Shown piece by piece: positions 53,577 through 62,339 of a stretch of 64,000 nucleotides of DNA. Origin of the DNA: Oscillospiraceae bacterium (lineage in GTDB: Bacteria; Bacillota; Clostridia; Oscillospirales; Oscillospiraceae); the NCBI GenBank assembly GCA_021770845.1, contig JAETQF010000007.1, positions 1-64,000 on the forward strand. The letters run 5' to 3'. The notes below the pieces were generated by a model, which was given only the letters and a program-made list of their open reading frames with translations, had not been told where the DNA came from and ran no database searches. Every line of letters begins with the position of its first letter. Positions within the stretch are counted from its first letter, which is position 1. Position numbers and translations under genes: made by a program.

Positions 53577-53927
53577 TCAGGTCTTGGTCATGGGGGCGGG
53601 GGAGAACCCCATCATGTCGCACAGCACCTTCATCACGTCCCGCAGGGAGGCCTCCACGGCGGCCACGTCCCCGGTGAACACCAGGGAGCCGTTGAACCGA
53701 TCCACAAAGCCGATCTTCACGTCGGCGGCTTTGGAGGCCACGTCGGCGGCGATCATGGCCCCCTCGCTGGGGGTGATGGTGAGGATGCCGATGGCGCCCT
53801 CCGCGTCCAGCAGGCCCAGCTTGGCGTAGAGATCCTTGGTGGGATTGGCGATCACATGGGCCAGCGTAACCTGCTTGCCCGGGACAAACTCCTGAATAAT
53901 TCGCTTCTTCTCGTCCAGTTCGATCAT
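53577..53927 (-). CDS. eutS: BMC hexamer shell protein with bent symmetry
   Basis: 116 residues from ATG 53927, with AAGGAGGGG six bases upstream. The permuted BMC domain shows as [39 protein letters not shown] and [15 protein letters not shown]. EutS/PduU hexamers bend and are thought to form shell edges. It is the first gene of the eut operon and is preceded by a regulated leader. Confidence 0.95.
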   Translation of the reverse strand: MIELDEKKRIIQEFVPGKQVTLAHVIANPTKDLYAKLGLLDAEGAIGILTITPSEGAMIAADVASKAADVKIGFVDRFNGSLVFTGDVAAVEASLRDVMKVLCDMMGFSPAPMTKT

Positions 53928-53983
53928 ACAGTCCCCTCCTTGCTCAGCGCGCGGTTTGGAATGCCGCGGCACGGGAAACCGGT

Positions 53984-54075
53984 AAAAAACATAATAACTC
54001 CTGTTAATATTTCTATCAACAGAAGTTACATCACTTCAAGTCAAACCCAAACCGCGCTGGCGCTGGCGTCGCGCC
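53984..54075 (-). promoter_or_regulatory. eutS leader: EutV antiterminator hairpins and terminator
   Basis: On the minus strand an upstream hairpin GGCGC-GACGCCA-GCGCC (54075-54059) precedes GAAGT-GATGTA-ACTTC (54037-54022). The 3' arm of the latter is the 5' arm of a 14-bp terminator (54027-54014 with 54009-53996, loop GAAA, two G-T pairs). TTATTATGTTTTTT follows. The second hairpin and terminator exclude each other, as in ANTAR antitermination. Confidence 0.7.
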
Positions 54076-54129
54076 GCCGCAGGCTGTGCCGCGGTATTCA
54101 GTTGTGGATATCATGAAATTTCGCTTTTT

Positions 54130-54158
54130 ATTTTAGCAGACAATTTAACCATTGTCAA
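54130..54158 (-). promoter_or_regulatory. eut operon promoter
   Basis: TTGACA (54158-54153) and TAAAAT (54135-54130) are 17 bases apart. The implied transcript leader of roughly 200 bases contains the antiterminator elements. Confidence 0.8.
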
Positions 54159-54218
54159 CAAAGGCGGCAAAGTTTTGTTAAATTTTTTCAAGCGCCGGAG
54201 CCGGGCGGGCCGGGGGCT

Positions 54219-54247
54219 TTACAGCGGGGCGGTTCCTGTGCTATACT
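54219..54247 (+). promoter_or_regulatory. Promoter of the DUF2284 gene
   Basis: TTACAG (54219-54224) and TATACT (54242-54247) are 17 bases apart, 43 bases before the gene. Confidence 0.65.
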
Positions 54248-54290
54248 TGTGCCAGCAAAATGCCGGGAAACCGGTGGAGGGGGCGCGGGT

Positions 54291-54839
54291 ATGTACACCA
54301 CGCAGGTCAAAACGGCGTCGCTGCCGGTATCCCGGTGGCTGGACGACTATTGCACGCCGGAGCGGTTCCGGGACGCCTGCCGGGCCTGCCCGGACTACGG
54401 GAAGGTGTGGTCCTGCCCGCCGGGGGTGCCCGACGCCCGGGCGGCCTTCGCCCCCTTCCGCACGGTATGCCTCGTGGGGGTGCGGGTGGACTACGCCCCC
54501 GGGACAATCGCCGCGGCGGACACCCCGGAGCACACCGAGGCCCTGCGCCAGGCCAGCTACGGCGTGGTGAAGAAGCAGCTGCTGTCCACCCTGCTGGAGC
54601 TGGAAAAGGCGGTGCCGGGGAGCTGGACGGTGGCGGCGGGCCGGTGCGAGCAGTGCGATGTATGCACACGGCGGGAGGGCCTGCCCTGCCGGAAGCCGGA
54701 TCGGATGCGCTATTCCTTCTCCGCCTTCGGCTTCGATCTGGGGAAGCTGGCCCGGGAGCAGCTGGGCCTGGAGCTGCTGTGGGCGGATCGTGGCCTGCCG
54801 GCCTACAACGCCGCCATCGCCGCGTTCCTCACGCCTTAA
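54291..54839 (+). CDS. DUF2284 metal-binding protein
   Basis: 182 residues from ATG 54291 after GGTGGAGGGGG. The family signature of cysteines is seen: FRDACRACPDYGKVWSCPPG (about 23-42) and CEQCDVCTRREGLPCRKPDR (about 117-136). These probably bind one or more Fe-S clusters or zinc. The function is unknown; members occur in anaerobes. It stands alone between the divergent eut promoter and a bidirectional terminator. Confidence 0.85.
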   Translation: MYTTQVKTASLPVSRWLDDYCTPERFRDACRACPDYGKVWSCPPGVPDARAAFAPFRTVCLVGVRVDYAPGTIAAADTPEHTEALRQASYGVVKKQLLSTLLELEKAVPGSWTVAAGRCEQCDVCTRREGLPCRKPDRMRYSFSAFGFDLGKLAREQLGLELLWADRGLPAYNAAIAAFLTP

Positions 54840-54844
54840 TACTT

Positions 54845-54879
54845 AAAACAGGGCCCCGCCGGCGGCGGGGCCCTGTTTT
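54845..54879. terminator. Bidirectional terminator
   Basis: A 16-base arm AAAACAGGGCCCCGCC and its exact complement flank GGC, giving T4 in both directions. It separates the DUF2284 and GNAT genes. Confidence 0.92.
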
Positions 54880-54882
54880 GCG

Positions 54883-55356
54883 TCACAGTGTTTTCACCAT
54901 AATGTTTTCGTCCAGGCCGGGCAGGATGGCGTCGGGCACATAGCCCACCTTCCGGTAGCCCATGGACTGGTAGAGGGCCTTGGCCCTGGGGTTGAAGCTG
55001 CTCACCAGGAGGGACACCTTCCGGAAGCCCAACTCCCGGGCCACCCCCTCGTAGACCTGAAGGAGGGTATGCCCCACCCCCATGCCCCGGAACCGCTTCT
55101 TCACGCCCAGCAGCGCCAGGTAGGGGAAGGCGCCGAAGAAGCCGGTGAGCTCCACCTGCATGGCGCCCACCACCTCGCTGCGGGAGTCCACGGCCAGCCA
55201 CAGATCCCCCTTGGCCACGGCGGTGGACAGGATGTCGTCCAGCCGGCCCTCCCGGGTAAAGTAGTGATCATAGAGGGCGCTGTCCAGAAAGACCTCCCGG
55301 ATCTCGGGGAGGCGCTCCGGCGCGGCCCGCTCTATGGTTACGTTGATTCCGTTCAT
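54883..55356 (-). CDS. GNAT-family N-acetyltransferase
   Basis: 157 residues. The acetyl-CoA-binding signature is LALLGVKKRFRGMGVGHTLL (about 80-99, RxxGxG). SSFNPRAKALYQSMGYRKVG (about 119-138) is the C-terminal GNAT motif. The N-terminal ERLPEIREVFLDSALYDHYF is typical of small-molecule acetyltransferases. Substrate unknown. It is 18 bases downstream of a second acetyltransferase gene. Confidence 0.9.
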   Translation of the reverse strand: MNGINVTIERAAPERLPEIREVFLDSALYDHYFTREGRLDDILSTAVAKGDLWLAVDSRSEVVGAMQVELTGFFGAFPYLALLGVKKRFRGMGVGHTLLQVYEGVARELGFRKVSLLVSSFNPRAKALYQSMGYRKVGYVPDAILPGLDENIMVKTL

Positions 55357-55374
55357 ACAGTCTCCTGCTTCCCG

Positions 55375-56607
55375 TCAAAAATAGGTGTAGTTTACAGGTT
55401 TTTCGTGCCAGCCGATGGCCCTTTGCACCTCGGGGATCCAGGCCGGATCGGACAGCTCCATGACCCCCCGGGCCACGGCCTTGTCCAGGGAATAGGCCCC
55501 CATCACAAAGGAGGACAGGGCGGCGATGTCCGTGCGCAGCGTCACCTGGGGGGCGGCATTCCCCACCAGCTCCACCCGGTCTCCGGACACACGGAGGAAA
55601 TAGCTGCCGGTGTTGTCCTTCAGGAAGCCGTCCTCCACCTGGAGCTCCAGCACGAAGTCCCGGCTCACCGGCGCGGAGCAGTGCCCCTGGCCCCGGAAAT
55701 AGGCCGCCACGTCCAGAATCCGGCACATATAGCCCATGGTACGCCGGCCGATCTCCTGGATGCAGCCGTCGTGGGCCCGGTTCTCCCCGGTGTCCGGGTT
55801 GAGGAACAGCATATGGAGATCGGGATCCGGGGAGAGGAACCGCACCCGCTCAATCTGATCGCCCTGGGAGGCGAAGAAGGTCATGAACTGCTTCAGGGTG
55901 TCCAGATCGTCGTACACCATCTCCCGCACCAGCAGATCGTGGTAGCAGTCGGTGTAGTGATCCACGTCCACAAACTCGAAGGTGAAGTAGCCGGTGATCC
56001 GCCCCGCCCGGCGGCAGAGCACCACGTAGGGCATATCAAAAATGCGGTGGGGATCCATGTAGTGGTGGAGGGTAGCGCCGTGGGTGCGCTCCACCCAGCG
56101 GCGGTAGTAGTCCAGCACCGCCTCCCGATCCTCCTCCCGGGCGTAGCACAGGCCGGATTTGTCCCCAAAGGATCGGATGTAACAGGGCTTCGGGGCGTAC
56201 AGCGTGTTTTCGTTGCACAGGCCGTAGCCCATCTTGTGATAAAACGCGGGGTTGAAGGGGTGCAGGCAGCTGATCGGGGCGCCTGACCTGGCGTAGTACC
56301 GCATCAACACCTCCAAAAGCGTGCGGGCCACGTGCTCCTTTTTCCGCAGGAAATTGGTGGAGACGTAGGCCGCCGCTCCCATCGGCGTCATCACCCCTCT
56401 GACGTTGAGGGTGAAGTCCATCATCAGGATGGAGCCCAGCAGGGTTCCATCGTCATCGAAGCAGCCGAGGTAGCGTCCCTCGTCCGGCCGGTACAGTTCG
56501 CCCTCCATATTCTTCAGCAGGAGCTCCGGCGTCTTGGACGGGAACGAGGTCACCACATTCCGCGCCAGCTGCCCCACCTCTGAAGGAAGAACAAACCTGA
56601 TATCCAA
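55375..56607 (-). CDS. Eis-like N-acetyltransferase with sterol-carrier-type C-terminus
   Basis: 410 residues from a TTG at 56607, with AAAGGAG upstream; no ATG is near, and the open frame before it is antisense-like. Two GNAT-like domains (about 1-150 and 150-290) include MGAAAYVSTNFLRKKEHVAR (about 74-93), with a modified RKKxxA acetyl-CoA loop. An SCP2-like domain (about 300-405, ending KPVNYTYF) follows, with a free C-terminal carboxylate as catalytic group in Eis. Eis proteins acetylate amines, including aminoglycosides and polyamine-like molecules. Substrate here unknown. Confidence 0.83.
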   Translation of the reverse strand: MDIRFVLPSEVGQLARNVVTSFPSKTPELLLKNMEGELYRPDEGRYLGCFDDDGTLLGSILMMDFTLNVRGVMTPMGAAAYVSTNFLRKKEHVARTLLEVLMRYYARSGAPISCLHPFNPAFYHKMGYGLCNENTLYAPKPCYIRSFGDKSGLCYAREEDREAVLDYYRRWVERTHGATLHHYMDPHRIFDMPYVVLCRRAGRITGYFTFEFVDVDHYTDCYHDLLVREMVYDDLDTLKQFMTFFASQGDQIERVRFLSPDPDLHMLFLNPDTGENRAHDGCIQEIGRRTMGYMCRILDVAAYFRGQGHCSAPVSRDFVLELQVEDGFLKDNTGSYFLRVSGDRVELVGNAAPQVTLRTDIAALSSFVMGAYSLDKAVARGVMELSDPAWIPEVQRAIGWHEKPVNYTYF

Positions 56608-56771
56608 TTTGATGAACACTCCTTTGCCCGAGCCCCGCCCTCCGGCGCGGACACGGGCGCGAAACTGCGGAACCGGCTGGACGGCCCCGCACACACCAGC
56701 TTTGCTGCTGTCAATTATGTCAGCTTTTCCCGAAAATGTCAACGGGAATTTGCGAAATTCCCCCAAAGGGC

Positions 56772-56800
56772 TTGACAAACGGGCCCAAACCCGGTAAAGT
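56772..56800 (+). promoter_or_regulatory. eutG promoter
   Basis: TTGACA (56772-56777) and TAAAGT (56795-56800) are 17 bases apart, just upstream of the antiterminator leader. The preceding gap 56608-56771 holds no gene. Confidence 0.7.
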
Positions 56801-56808
56801 TAGGATGT

Positions 56809-56888
56809 ATCCCCGCGACGGAGTGGGGGTGCCGGAACAGGAGCGATGGAGCGCCTTGGACTGCCGCTGGCGGATCCAGGCGCTTTTT
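56809..56888 (+). promoter_or_regulatory. eutG leader: paired EutV hairpins and terminator
   Basis: Two hairpins carry near-identical hexaloops: ATCCCCGC-GACGGA-GTGGGGGT (56809-56830) and GGAGC-GATGGA-GCGCC (56840-56855). The 3' arm of the second forms the start of a terminator (56850-56860 with 56875-56884, then T5). Two loops nine bases apart followed by an overlapping terminator are the ANTAR target layout. The eutS leader loop GATGTA differs at one base from GATGGA. Confidence 0.75.
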
Positions 56889-56937
56889 GTGTCAACGCGA
56901 AAGCGGCGAAAAAAACTGGGACAGGAGGCTCGGGCAT

Positions 56938-58071
56938 ATGGATCAATTTCAACTGGGCGCAAAAATTTTCATAGGCGGCGGTCTGGACGGCCTGCTGGCG
57001 GGGCGGCGGAAGGTGCTGATCGTCAGCGACCGCTTCCTGGCGGACAGCGGCAAGATCTCCTACGTGGCGGACGCGGCGCGGCGGGCGGGTGCTGAATACC
57101 GCGTTTTCTCCGACGTGCAGGCCGACCCGGACATCACCACCGTCACCGCCGGAGTGGGTCTGCTGCTGGAGTTCCAGCCGGACGCGGTGGTGGCCTTTGG
57201 CGGCGGCTCCGCCATCGACGCGGCCAAGGCCATCCTGTTCTTCTCCGCCAAGCAGCAGGACGTGCGGGACGTGCTGTTCGCCGCCGTCCCCACCACCAGC
57301 GGCACGGGCTCGGAGGTGAGCCGGTTCGCCGTCATCACCGACCGGGAGAAGGAGATCAAGTACCCCCTGGTGGACGACAAGCTGCTGCCCAACGCGGCGG
57401 TGCTGGATCCCGCCCTCACGGCGAGCGTGCCCCCCGTGGTCACCGCCGACACCGGCATCGACGTATTCACCCACGCGGTGGAGGCCTTCGTGTCCACCGC
57501 CCACACGGATTTCTCCGACGCGGCGGCGGAAAAGGCCATCAAGCTGGCCTACCACAACCTGCTGGAGGCCTACCGCGCCCCGGACAACCTGGAGGCCCGG
57601 CAGAAGATGCACAACGCCTCCTGCCTGGCGGGCATCGCCTTCTCCAACTCGGGGCTGGGGCTGAACCACGGCATGGCCCACGCCCTGGGCGCCCATTTCC
57701 ACATTCCCCACGGCAGGGCCAACGGCATCCTGCTGCCCTACGTGATGAGCTTCAACGCCGGCTGCATCGACGGGCTCACCCCCACCGCCAAGCGGTACGC
57801 CCAGATCTCCCGCCTGCTGCGGCTGGACAGCTCCAGCGTGCGCCAGAGCGCCCTTCAGCTCATCCGCACCATCCGCAGCTCCATGGACAAGCTGAGTATG
57901 CCGTCCACCATCAAGGACGCCGGGGTGCTCCAGGCGGAGTTTGAGGCGGACGTGGAGGCCATGGCGGCGGACGCCCTGGCCGACCGCTGCACCGCCACCA
58001 ACCCCAGGCCGTGCACCAAGGAGGACATCGTGCGGATCTACCGGCGGGCCTATTCGGGGAAGCTGTTTTAA
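56938..58071 (+). CDS. eutG: Iron-dependent alcohol dehydrogenase of ethanolamine utilisation
   Basis: 377 residues from ATG 56938, eight bases after AGGAGG. The NAD-binding motif VVAFGGGSAIDAAKAILF (about 82-99) and PTTSGTGSEVSRFAV (about 117-131) are class III ADH signatures. Metal His ligands lie in LGLNHGMAHALGAHFHIPHG (about 240-259). It reduces acetaldehyde to ethanol and recycles NAD+ for EutE. It is not in the main operon, but an EutV-type leader links it to the pathway. PduQ-like propanol dehydrogenase is the close alternative. Confidence 0.88.
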   Translation: MDQFQLGAKIFIGGGLDGLLAGRRKVLIVSDRFLADSGKISYVADAARRAGAEYRVFSDVQADPDITTVTAGVGLLLEFQPDAVVAFGGGSAIDAAKAILFFSAKQQDVRDVLFAAVPTTSGTGSEVSRFAVITDREKEIKYPLVDDKLLPNAAVLDPALTASVPPVVTADTGIDVFTHAVEAFVSTAHTDFSDAAAEKAIKLAYHNLLEAYRAPDNLEARQKMHNASCLAGIAFSNSGLGLNHGMAHALGAHFHIPHGRANGILLPYVMSFNAGCIDGLTPTAKRYAQISRLLRLDSSSVRQSALQLIRTIRSSMDKLSMPSTIKDAGVLQAEFEADVEAMAADALADRCTATNPRPCTKEDIVRIYRRAYSGKLF

Positions 58072-58087
58072 TCGCATCAGAGAAAAT

Positions 58088-58115
58088 GCGGCCCATGGGA
58101 ACTCCCATGGGCCGC
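58088..58115. terminator. Bidirectional terminator after eutG
   Basis: A 13-base arm GCGGCCCATGGGA pairs exactly with TCCCATGGGCCGC, with short T-rich tracts on both sides. It separates eutG from the convergent S41 protease gene. Confidence 0.8.
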
Positions 58116-58125
58116 GTTCTATTTC

Positions 58126-59307
58126 TTATTTTGTCAGCAGCTCCAGGGCCGCCTGGAGCTGTACGTCGTCCTCCCCGCCCAGAACCGCCCCCTCGGGCAG
58201 GGACAGCTCCACGTCGGGGATAATCCCCTCCCCGATGAGGGAGTGGCCGCTGCCCGTGCAGTAGGCCGCGGTGGACAGGCCCGCCCCGCCGCCGTTGACC
58301 AGGGGGAAGGTCACCTGGGAGTAGCCCTTGCCGCTGGTGCGCTCCCCTACGATGGGGGCGCCGGCGCTCTCCCGGAGCTGGGCCGCCAGCAACTCCGCCG
58401 CGGAGTAGCTGTGCTGGTTCACCAGCACAGCCATGGGCAGATCCACGCAGTCCCCGTCCGACTGGTAGACGGACTGGAACCACCACCGGGGCTTGTGGGT
58501 GAACACCGGGCCCTCGGGCAGCAGGTAGTCCAGAATCTTCTCCAGCTCCGCCACGTAGCCGCCGGGATCGCCGCGCACGTCGATGAGCAGGCGCTCCGCC
58601 CCCTGCTCCACCAGGGCGTCCACCTCTTTTTTGAAGCTATCCGCCGAACCGGAATAGAAGTTGCTCAGCTGCACATAGCCCACCTTGTCTTCCAGCATCC
58701 TGCCCTGGGCGGAGGCGCTGCGGAGGGTGGCCCGGGTGCAGGTCACGTCCCGGCCGGCCCCGTCCTCCCCCAGGAGGGTGAGGGTAACCTGGGTGCCCGC
58801 CTCCCCCCGGATCCGGTCGGAGCCCTCCTGCCGGGCGTCCCCGGCGATGGACACGCCGTCCACAGCGGTGATCACGTCCCCCACCAGCACCCCCGCCTTG
58901 TCCGCGGGGCCGTCCCCGGTGACGGACTGCACCAGCAGGCCCTCCTCCCGGGCGACACTGTCCACCGTCACGCCGATGCCCACGTAGTTGTTGGCCCGCC
59001 GCTCCATGGTGGCCTGGTGATCCTCGGCGCTGAGGTAGTACGACCACCGATCCCCCAGCCCGTCCACAAAGGCGGACAGGGCCTTGTCCGTGGCCCCGTC
59101 CAGATCCGCGTCCGTCTCCACGAAGGCGAACCGGGCCAGCAGATAGGTCTGCACCATGGCCACGCCGCTGCCCCCCAGCGCCAGGCACCACAGCCCCGTG
59201 GACAGCAGCAGGGTCAGGATCACCGCGATGGCGATCTTGGCGGGGCCGGTGGGCTGCCACCACTTCCGCTTGGCCTTCTCCGCCGCCTGTGTCCCCTGTT
59301 CCCTCAT
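58126..59307 (-). CDS. ctpA: S41 C-terminal-processing protease with PDZ domain
   Basis: 393 residues. One transmembrane anchor (about 25-48) exports the rest. A PDZ domain (about 105-190, NNYVGIGVTVDS to VTLTLLG) precedes the S41 catalytic domain. The nucleophile is in QHSYSAAELLAAQLR (about 297-311) and the general-base lysine in GERTSGKGYSQV (about 321-332). It trims or degrades envelope proteins and often controls wall hydrolases. The M23 peptidase gene is immediately upstream, a likely partner or substrate. Confidence 0.93.
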   Translation of the reverse strand: MREQGTQAAEKAKRKWWQPTGPAKIAIAVILTLLLSTGLWCLALGGSGVAMVQTYLLARFAFVETDADLDGATDKALSAFVDGLGDRWSYYLSAEDHQATMERRANNYVGIGVTVDSVAREEGLLVQSVTGDGPADKAGVLVGDVITAVDGVSIAGDARQEGSDRIRGEAGTQVTLTLLGEDGAGRDVTCTRATLRSASAQGRMLEDKVGYVQLSNFYSGSADSFKKEVDALVEQGAERLLIDVRGDPGGYVAELEKILDYLLPEGPVFTHKPRWWFQSVYQSDGDCVDLPMAVLVNQHSYSAAELLAAQLRESAGAPIVGERTSGKGYSQVTFPLVNGGGAGLSTAAYCTGSGHSLIGEGIIPDVELSLPEGAVLGGEDDVQLQAALELLTK

Positions 59308-59387
59308 GGTTCGGCCTCCTTTTTACGCTTTGAAGTTTTTCCCTGGAAGATTACAAATCGCAATCAATCGCCCGGGAAATAAATGAC

Positions 59388-59414
59388 AGGGGCGCGGGTT
59401 TTCCCCGCGCCCCT
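59388..59414 (-). terminator. Terminator-like hairpin after the M23 peptidase gene
   Basis: An 11-bp stem AGGGGCGCGGG/CCCGCGCCCCT (59388-59398 and 59404-59414) is followed on the minus strand by a T-rich tract. It lies between the M23 gene and the S41 gene. Confidence 0.65.
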
Positions 59415-59445
59415 GGGCTTTTTGTGTACGCTTCGCTTCAGCGGT

Positions 59446-60750
59446 TCAGCCGCCTTGGATGTTATACCTCCGCCCCGCGCCATCGGTGGCGGTAAACGTC
59501 ATACCGGGGTAGAGCTTAATCACGTCCCCCCGCACCCCGTTCACCCGCACCTCAAAGTGCAGATGGTTGCCGGTGGAGCGACCCGTGGTACCCACGTAGC
59601 CGATGACCTGGCCCTTGTTCACGGTCTGTCCCTCGGTCACCGGTGGTACCTGGCACTGGTGGGCGTACAGGGTGGCGTAGCCGTTGCCGTGGCTGATGAT
59701 GCAGTAGTAGCCGTAGGACGAGGCGTACTGGTTCCGGTTCACCGTGGTCACCACCCCGTCCTGGGCGGCGTAGATGGGGGTGCCGGAGGGGGCGGGGATA
59801 TCGGTTCCGGTGTGGTTCGATGGCCGTCCCGTGAAGGGGTCGGCCCGATTGCCAAACAGGGACGAGAGGTGATACCGCCCCGGCAGCGGCCAGTACCAGT
59901 TGCCGCTGCCCATGTTGACGTTGTTGTTGTTCTGCTGGTTCTGGCGCTCCAGCTCGGCCAGCTGCTGGGCGTACTTCCGCTCGGCCTCCTTCAGCTGCTT
60001 GTTGATGAGCGCCTCGCTCTCGGCCAGCTTTTTGGCCTCCTCCGCCGCCTCGCTCTCCGACGCGGCGATCTGCTTCAGCAGCTTATCCTGCTCCGCCCGC
60101 TTGGCCTCCAGCTCGGCTTTCTGACCCTCCAGCTCCTCCTTGGCGGCGGCCTCCTCGTTCCGGACGGCCTGCACCGCGTCCCGGGCCTCGCCGATCTGCC
60201 GCTGGGTGTTCTCCAGCCGGTCGATGATCCGGTTGGAATATTCCATGATATTGGTGATGAGGTCGGCATAGTCCAGCAGCTCGGAGAAGGAGGAGGCCTG
60301 GAACAGGATGGACAGGTAGGACACGCTGCCCGTCTCCTCCATCCAGCGCGTCTGGCGGTAGAACTCCTGGAGCTGCTCCTGCTCCTGCACCTCCAGATCC
60401 GCGATCTCCGCCTCCTTGGCGGCGATGTCCCCGTCATATTGATCCAGCAGCTGCTGGCTGGCGTTGATCTGGGACTCGGTGAGCACCACCTGGCCCTGGA
60501 TCAGCTCCATCTGCTCCTTGGCCTTGGACAGATCGTTCCGGATGGCGGCCAGCCGCTCCTCCGCGTCCTTCTTCTGATCCTTGATGTCGGCCAGTTCGTC
60601 CTTGATATTCTGGATGTTCCCCTTGGTATTCTGGAGATCCCCCTGGGTCACCGACCCGTAGGCCAGCACGCTCAGCGCCGGCACCAGCACCGTCAGCAGC
60701 AGCGCCGCCGCCACCACGATCACTATGATCCGCTGTGTCTTTTTATTCAT
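59446..60750 (-). CDS. M23 peptidase with coiled-coil region (EnvC/PcsB-like)
   Basis: 434 residues from ATG 60750, with GGAGG upstream. A signal peptide or anchor (about 7-30) is followed by long coiled coils (about 35-275, rich in Lys/Glu/Gln heptads). The LytM domain (about 290-420) contains HTGTDIPAPSGTPIYAAQDG (about 315, first zinc His/Asp) and TGNHLHFEVRVNG (about 392, HLH). FtsX controls coiled-coil hydrolase activators of this layout across the membrane. It sits next to ftsX, 18 bases downstream. Confidence 0.93.
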   Translation of the reverse strand: MNKKTQRIIVIVVAAALLLTVLVPALSVLAYGSVTQGDLQNTKGNIQNIKDELADIKDQKKDAEERLAAIRNDLSKAKEQMELIQGQVVLTESQINASQQLLDQYDGDIAAKEAEIADLEVQEQEQLQEFYRQTRWMEETGSVSYLSILFQASSFSELLDYADLITNIMEYSNRIIDRLENTQRQIGEARDAVQAVRNEEAAAKEELEGQKAELEAKRAEQDKLLKQIAASESEAAEEAKKLAESEALINKQLKEAERKYAQQLAELERQNQQNNNNVNMGSGNWYWPLPGRYHLSSLFGNRADPFTGRPSNHTGTDIPAPSGTPIYAAQDGVVTTVNRNQYASSYGYYCIISHGNGYATLYAHQCQVPPVTEGQTVNKGQVIGYVGTTGRSTGNHLHFEVRVNGVRGDVIKLYPGMTFTATDGAGRRYNIQGG

Positions 60751-60768
60751 ACCGCGCCTCCCACGCAA

Positions 60769-61662
60769 TCAAACCTGAAGGAACCGCCGGATGGCGAACC
60801 CGGAGCCCACCGCTCCGATGGCCGCCCCCGCCGCCAGGAACACGCCCAGCACCCTGCTCCAAATGTCCTTGAACTCCAGCAGCTGAAACAGAGTCAGCGC
60901 CCCGCTGCCGATGATGGCCCGGCACACCGCGCCGTACACCGCCCACTGGAGGAAGAAGGCCACCAGCGCCCCCACAAGCCCCAAAATCAGCCCCTCCACG
61001 ATGAAGGGCCCCCGGACGAAACCGTCGGTGGCGCCGCACATCTTCATGATGGCGATCTCCTCCCTCCGGGTAAAGGTGGCCAGCCGGATGGTGTTGGCGA
61101 TGATGAACAGGGACACCGCCGCCAGAATGGCCACCAGCACCCAGGCCAGGGCGGTCACCGCGTTGCGCACCGCCACAAAGCCCTCGGCCAGCTCACCCTC
61201 CGCCCGGTGGCCGTCCACGCCGGGCAGGGCCTCCACCGCCTCCACCGTCTCGTTGAACCGGGTCAGATCCACCACATGGATGGACAGGCGATCCCGGAAC
61301 ACCTCGTCGGGCATATTGGCGTACAGCCCATCCTCCTCCCGTCCCTCCAGGTAGACGGCCTTGGCCTCCTCCCTGGTGACGAACTTCACCGAATCCGCGT
61401 CCACGTTGTCCACGGCTTTCACCCGCGCGATCAGATCCTGAATCTGGGCGTCGGTGTAGTTCTCGTCGATGTAGGCCAGAAACTCGTTGTCATCCTCCAG
61501 CTTTTTCAGGTTCTCGTCCACGTTCATGGCCAGCAGGGAGAAGGAGCCCATGATCAGCAGGCAGGCCACGATCATGCACACCGCCGCAAAGGACATCAGC
61601 CCGTGGGAGAACACGCTCAGGAATCCTTCCTTGATGAAATACCCTATGTTAATCCGTTTCAT
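60769..61662 (-). CDS. ftsX: Cell division ABC-like protein, membrane subunit
   Basis: 297 residues. One N-terminal helix (about 22-45), an extracellular loop (about 45-170) and three C-terminal membrane helices form the FtsX layout. VSLFIIANTIRLATFTRREE, then IAIMKMCGATDGFVRGPFIV (about 200-220), is the permease signature. It overlaps ftsE by four bases (ATGA). It relays FtsE ATP hydrolysis to the M23 protein outside. Confidence 0.95.
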   Translation of the reverse strand: MKRINIGYFIKEGFLSVFSHGLMSFAAVCMIVACLLIMGSFSLLAMNVDENLKKLEDDNEFLAYIDENYTDAQIQDLIARVKAVDNVDADSVKFVTREEAKAVYLEGREEDGLYANMPDEVFRDRLSIHVVDLTRFNETVEAVEALPGVDGHRAEGELAEGFVAVRNAVTALAWVLVAILAAVSLFIIANTIRLATFTRREEIAIMKMCGATDGFVRGPFIVEGLILGLVGALVAFFLQWAVYGAVCRAIIGSGALTLFQLLEFKDIWSRVLGVFLAAGAAIGAVGSGFAIRRFLQV

Positions 61663-62339
61663 ACCCTGTAGTAGCCTCCCTGACCGTCCCGCACCAGCTC
61701 CCCGTCCTTGATGGCCACCACCCGCTTGGAGAAGCGGTTGACCAGATCCTTCTCATGGGTGACCACCAGCACGGTGGTGCCCATGGAGTTGATCCGCTCC
61801 AGCAGCGTCATGATCTCCAGGGAACGCTTGGGATCCAGGTTTCCGGTGGGCTCGTCGGCAATAATCATGCGGGGGTTGTTCACCAGCGCCCGGGCGATGG
61901 CCACCCGCTGCTGCTCCCCGCCGCTCATCTCGTTGGGGTACGCCTCCGCCTTGCCGTTGAGGCCCACCAGATCCAGCACATAGGGGATGCGCTTGCCCAT
62001 CTCCCGCCCGCTGGCCCCGATGGTTCTCATGGCAAATTCCAGGTTCCCCTGCACCGTCTTTTTCTCGATGAGGCGGAAATCCTGGAAGATGACCCCAAGG
62101 GTGCGCCGCATATGGGGGATCTGCCAGCGGCGGATGTTGTTCAGGTTGTACCCGTTGACGATCACCCGGCCCTTGGAGGCGGTGGACTCGGCGGTGAGCA
62201 GCTTGACAATGGTGGACTTGCCCGACCCGGAGGGCCCCACCAAAAAGACAAACTCCCCGTCCTCAATGCGCAGATCGATTCCCTTCAACGCCTTGGTGCC
62301 GTTGTCGTACTCTTTATATACATCGATCAATCGTATCAT
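61659..62339 (-). CDS. ftsE: Cell division ATP-binding protein
   Basis: 226 residues, the standard length. Walker A is FLVGPSGSGKSTIVKLL (about 32-48), the signature is NEMSGGEQQRVAIARAL (about 134-150) and Walker B is MIIADEPTGNLDP (about 157). IDVYKEYDNGTKALKGIDL is the usual N-terminus. The 195-base gap to the upstream CdaR gene contains only a terminator and this gene's promoter region. Confidence 0.97.
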   Translation of the reverse strand: MIRLIDVYKEYDNGTKALKGIDLRIEDGEFVFLVGPSGSGKSTIVKLLTAESTASKGRVIVNGYNLNNIRRWQIPHMRRTLGVIFQDFRLIEKKTVQGNLEFAMRTIGASGREMGKRIPYVLDLVGLNGKAEAYPNEMSGGEQQRVAIARALVNNPRMIIADEPTGNLDPKRSLEIMTLLERINSMGTTVLVVTHEKDLVNRFSKRVVAIKDGELVRDGQGGYYRV

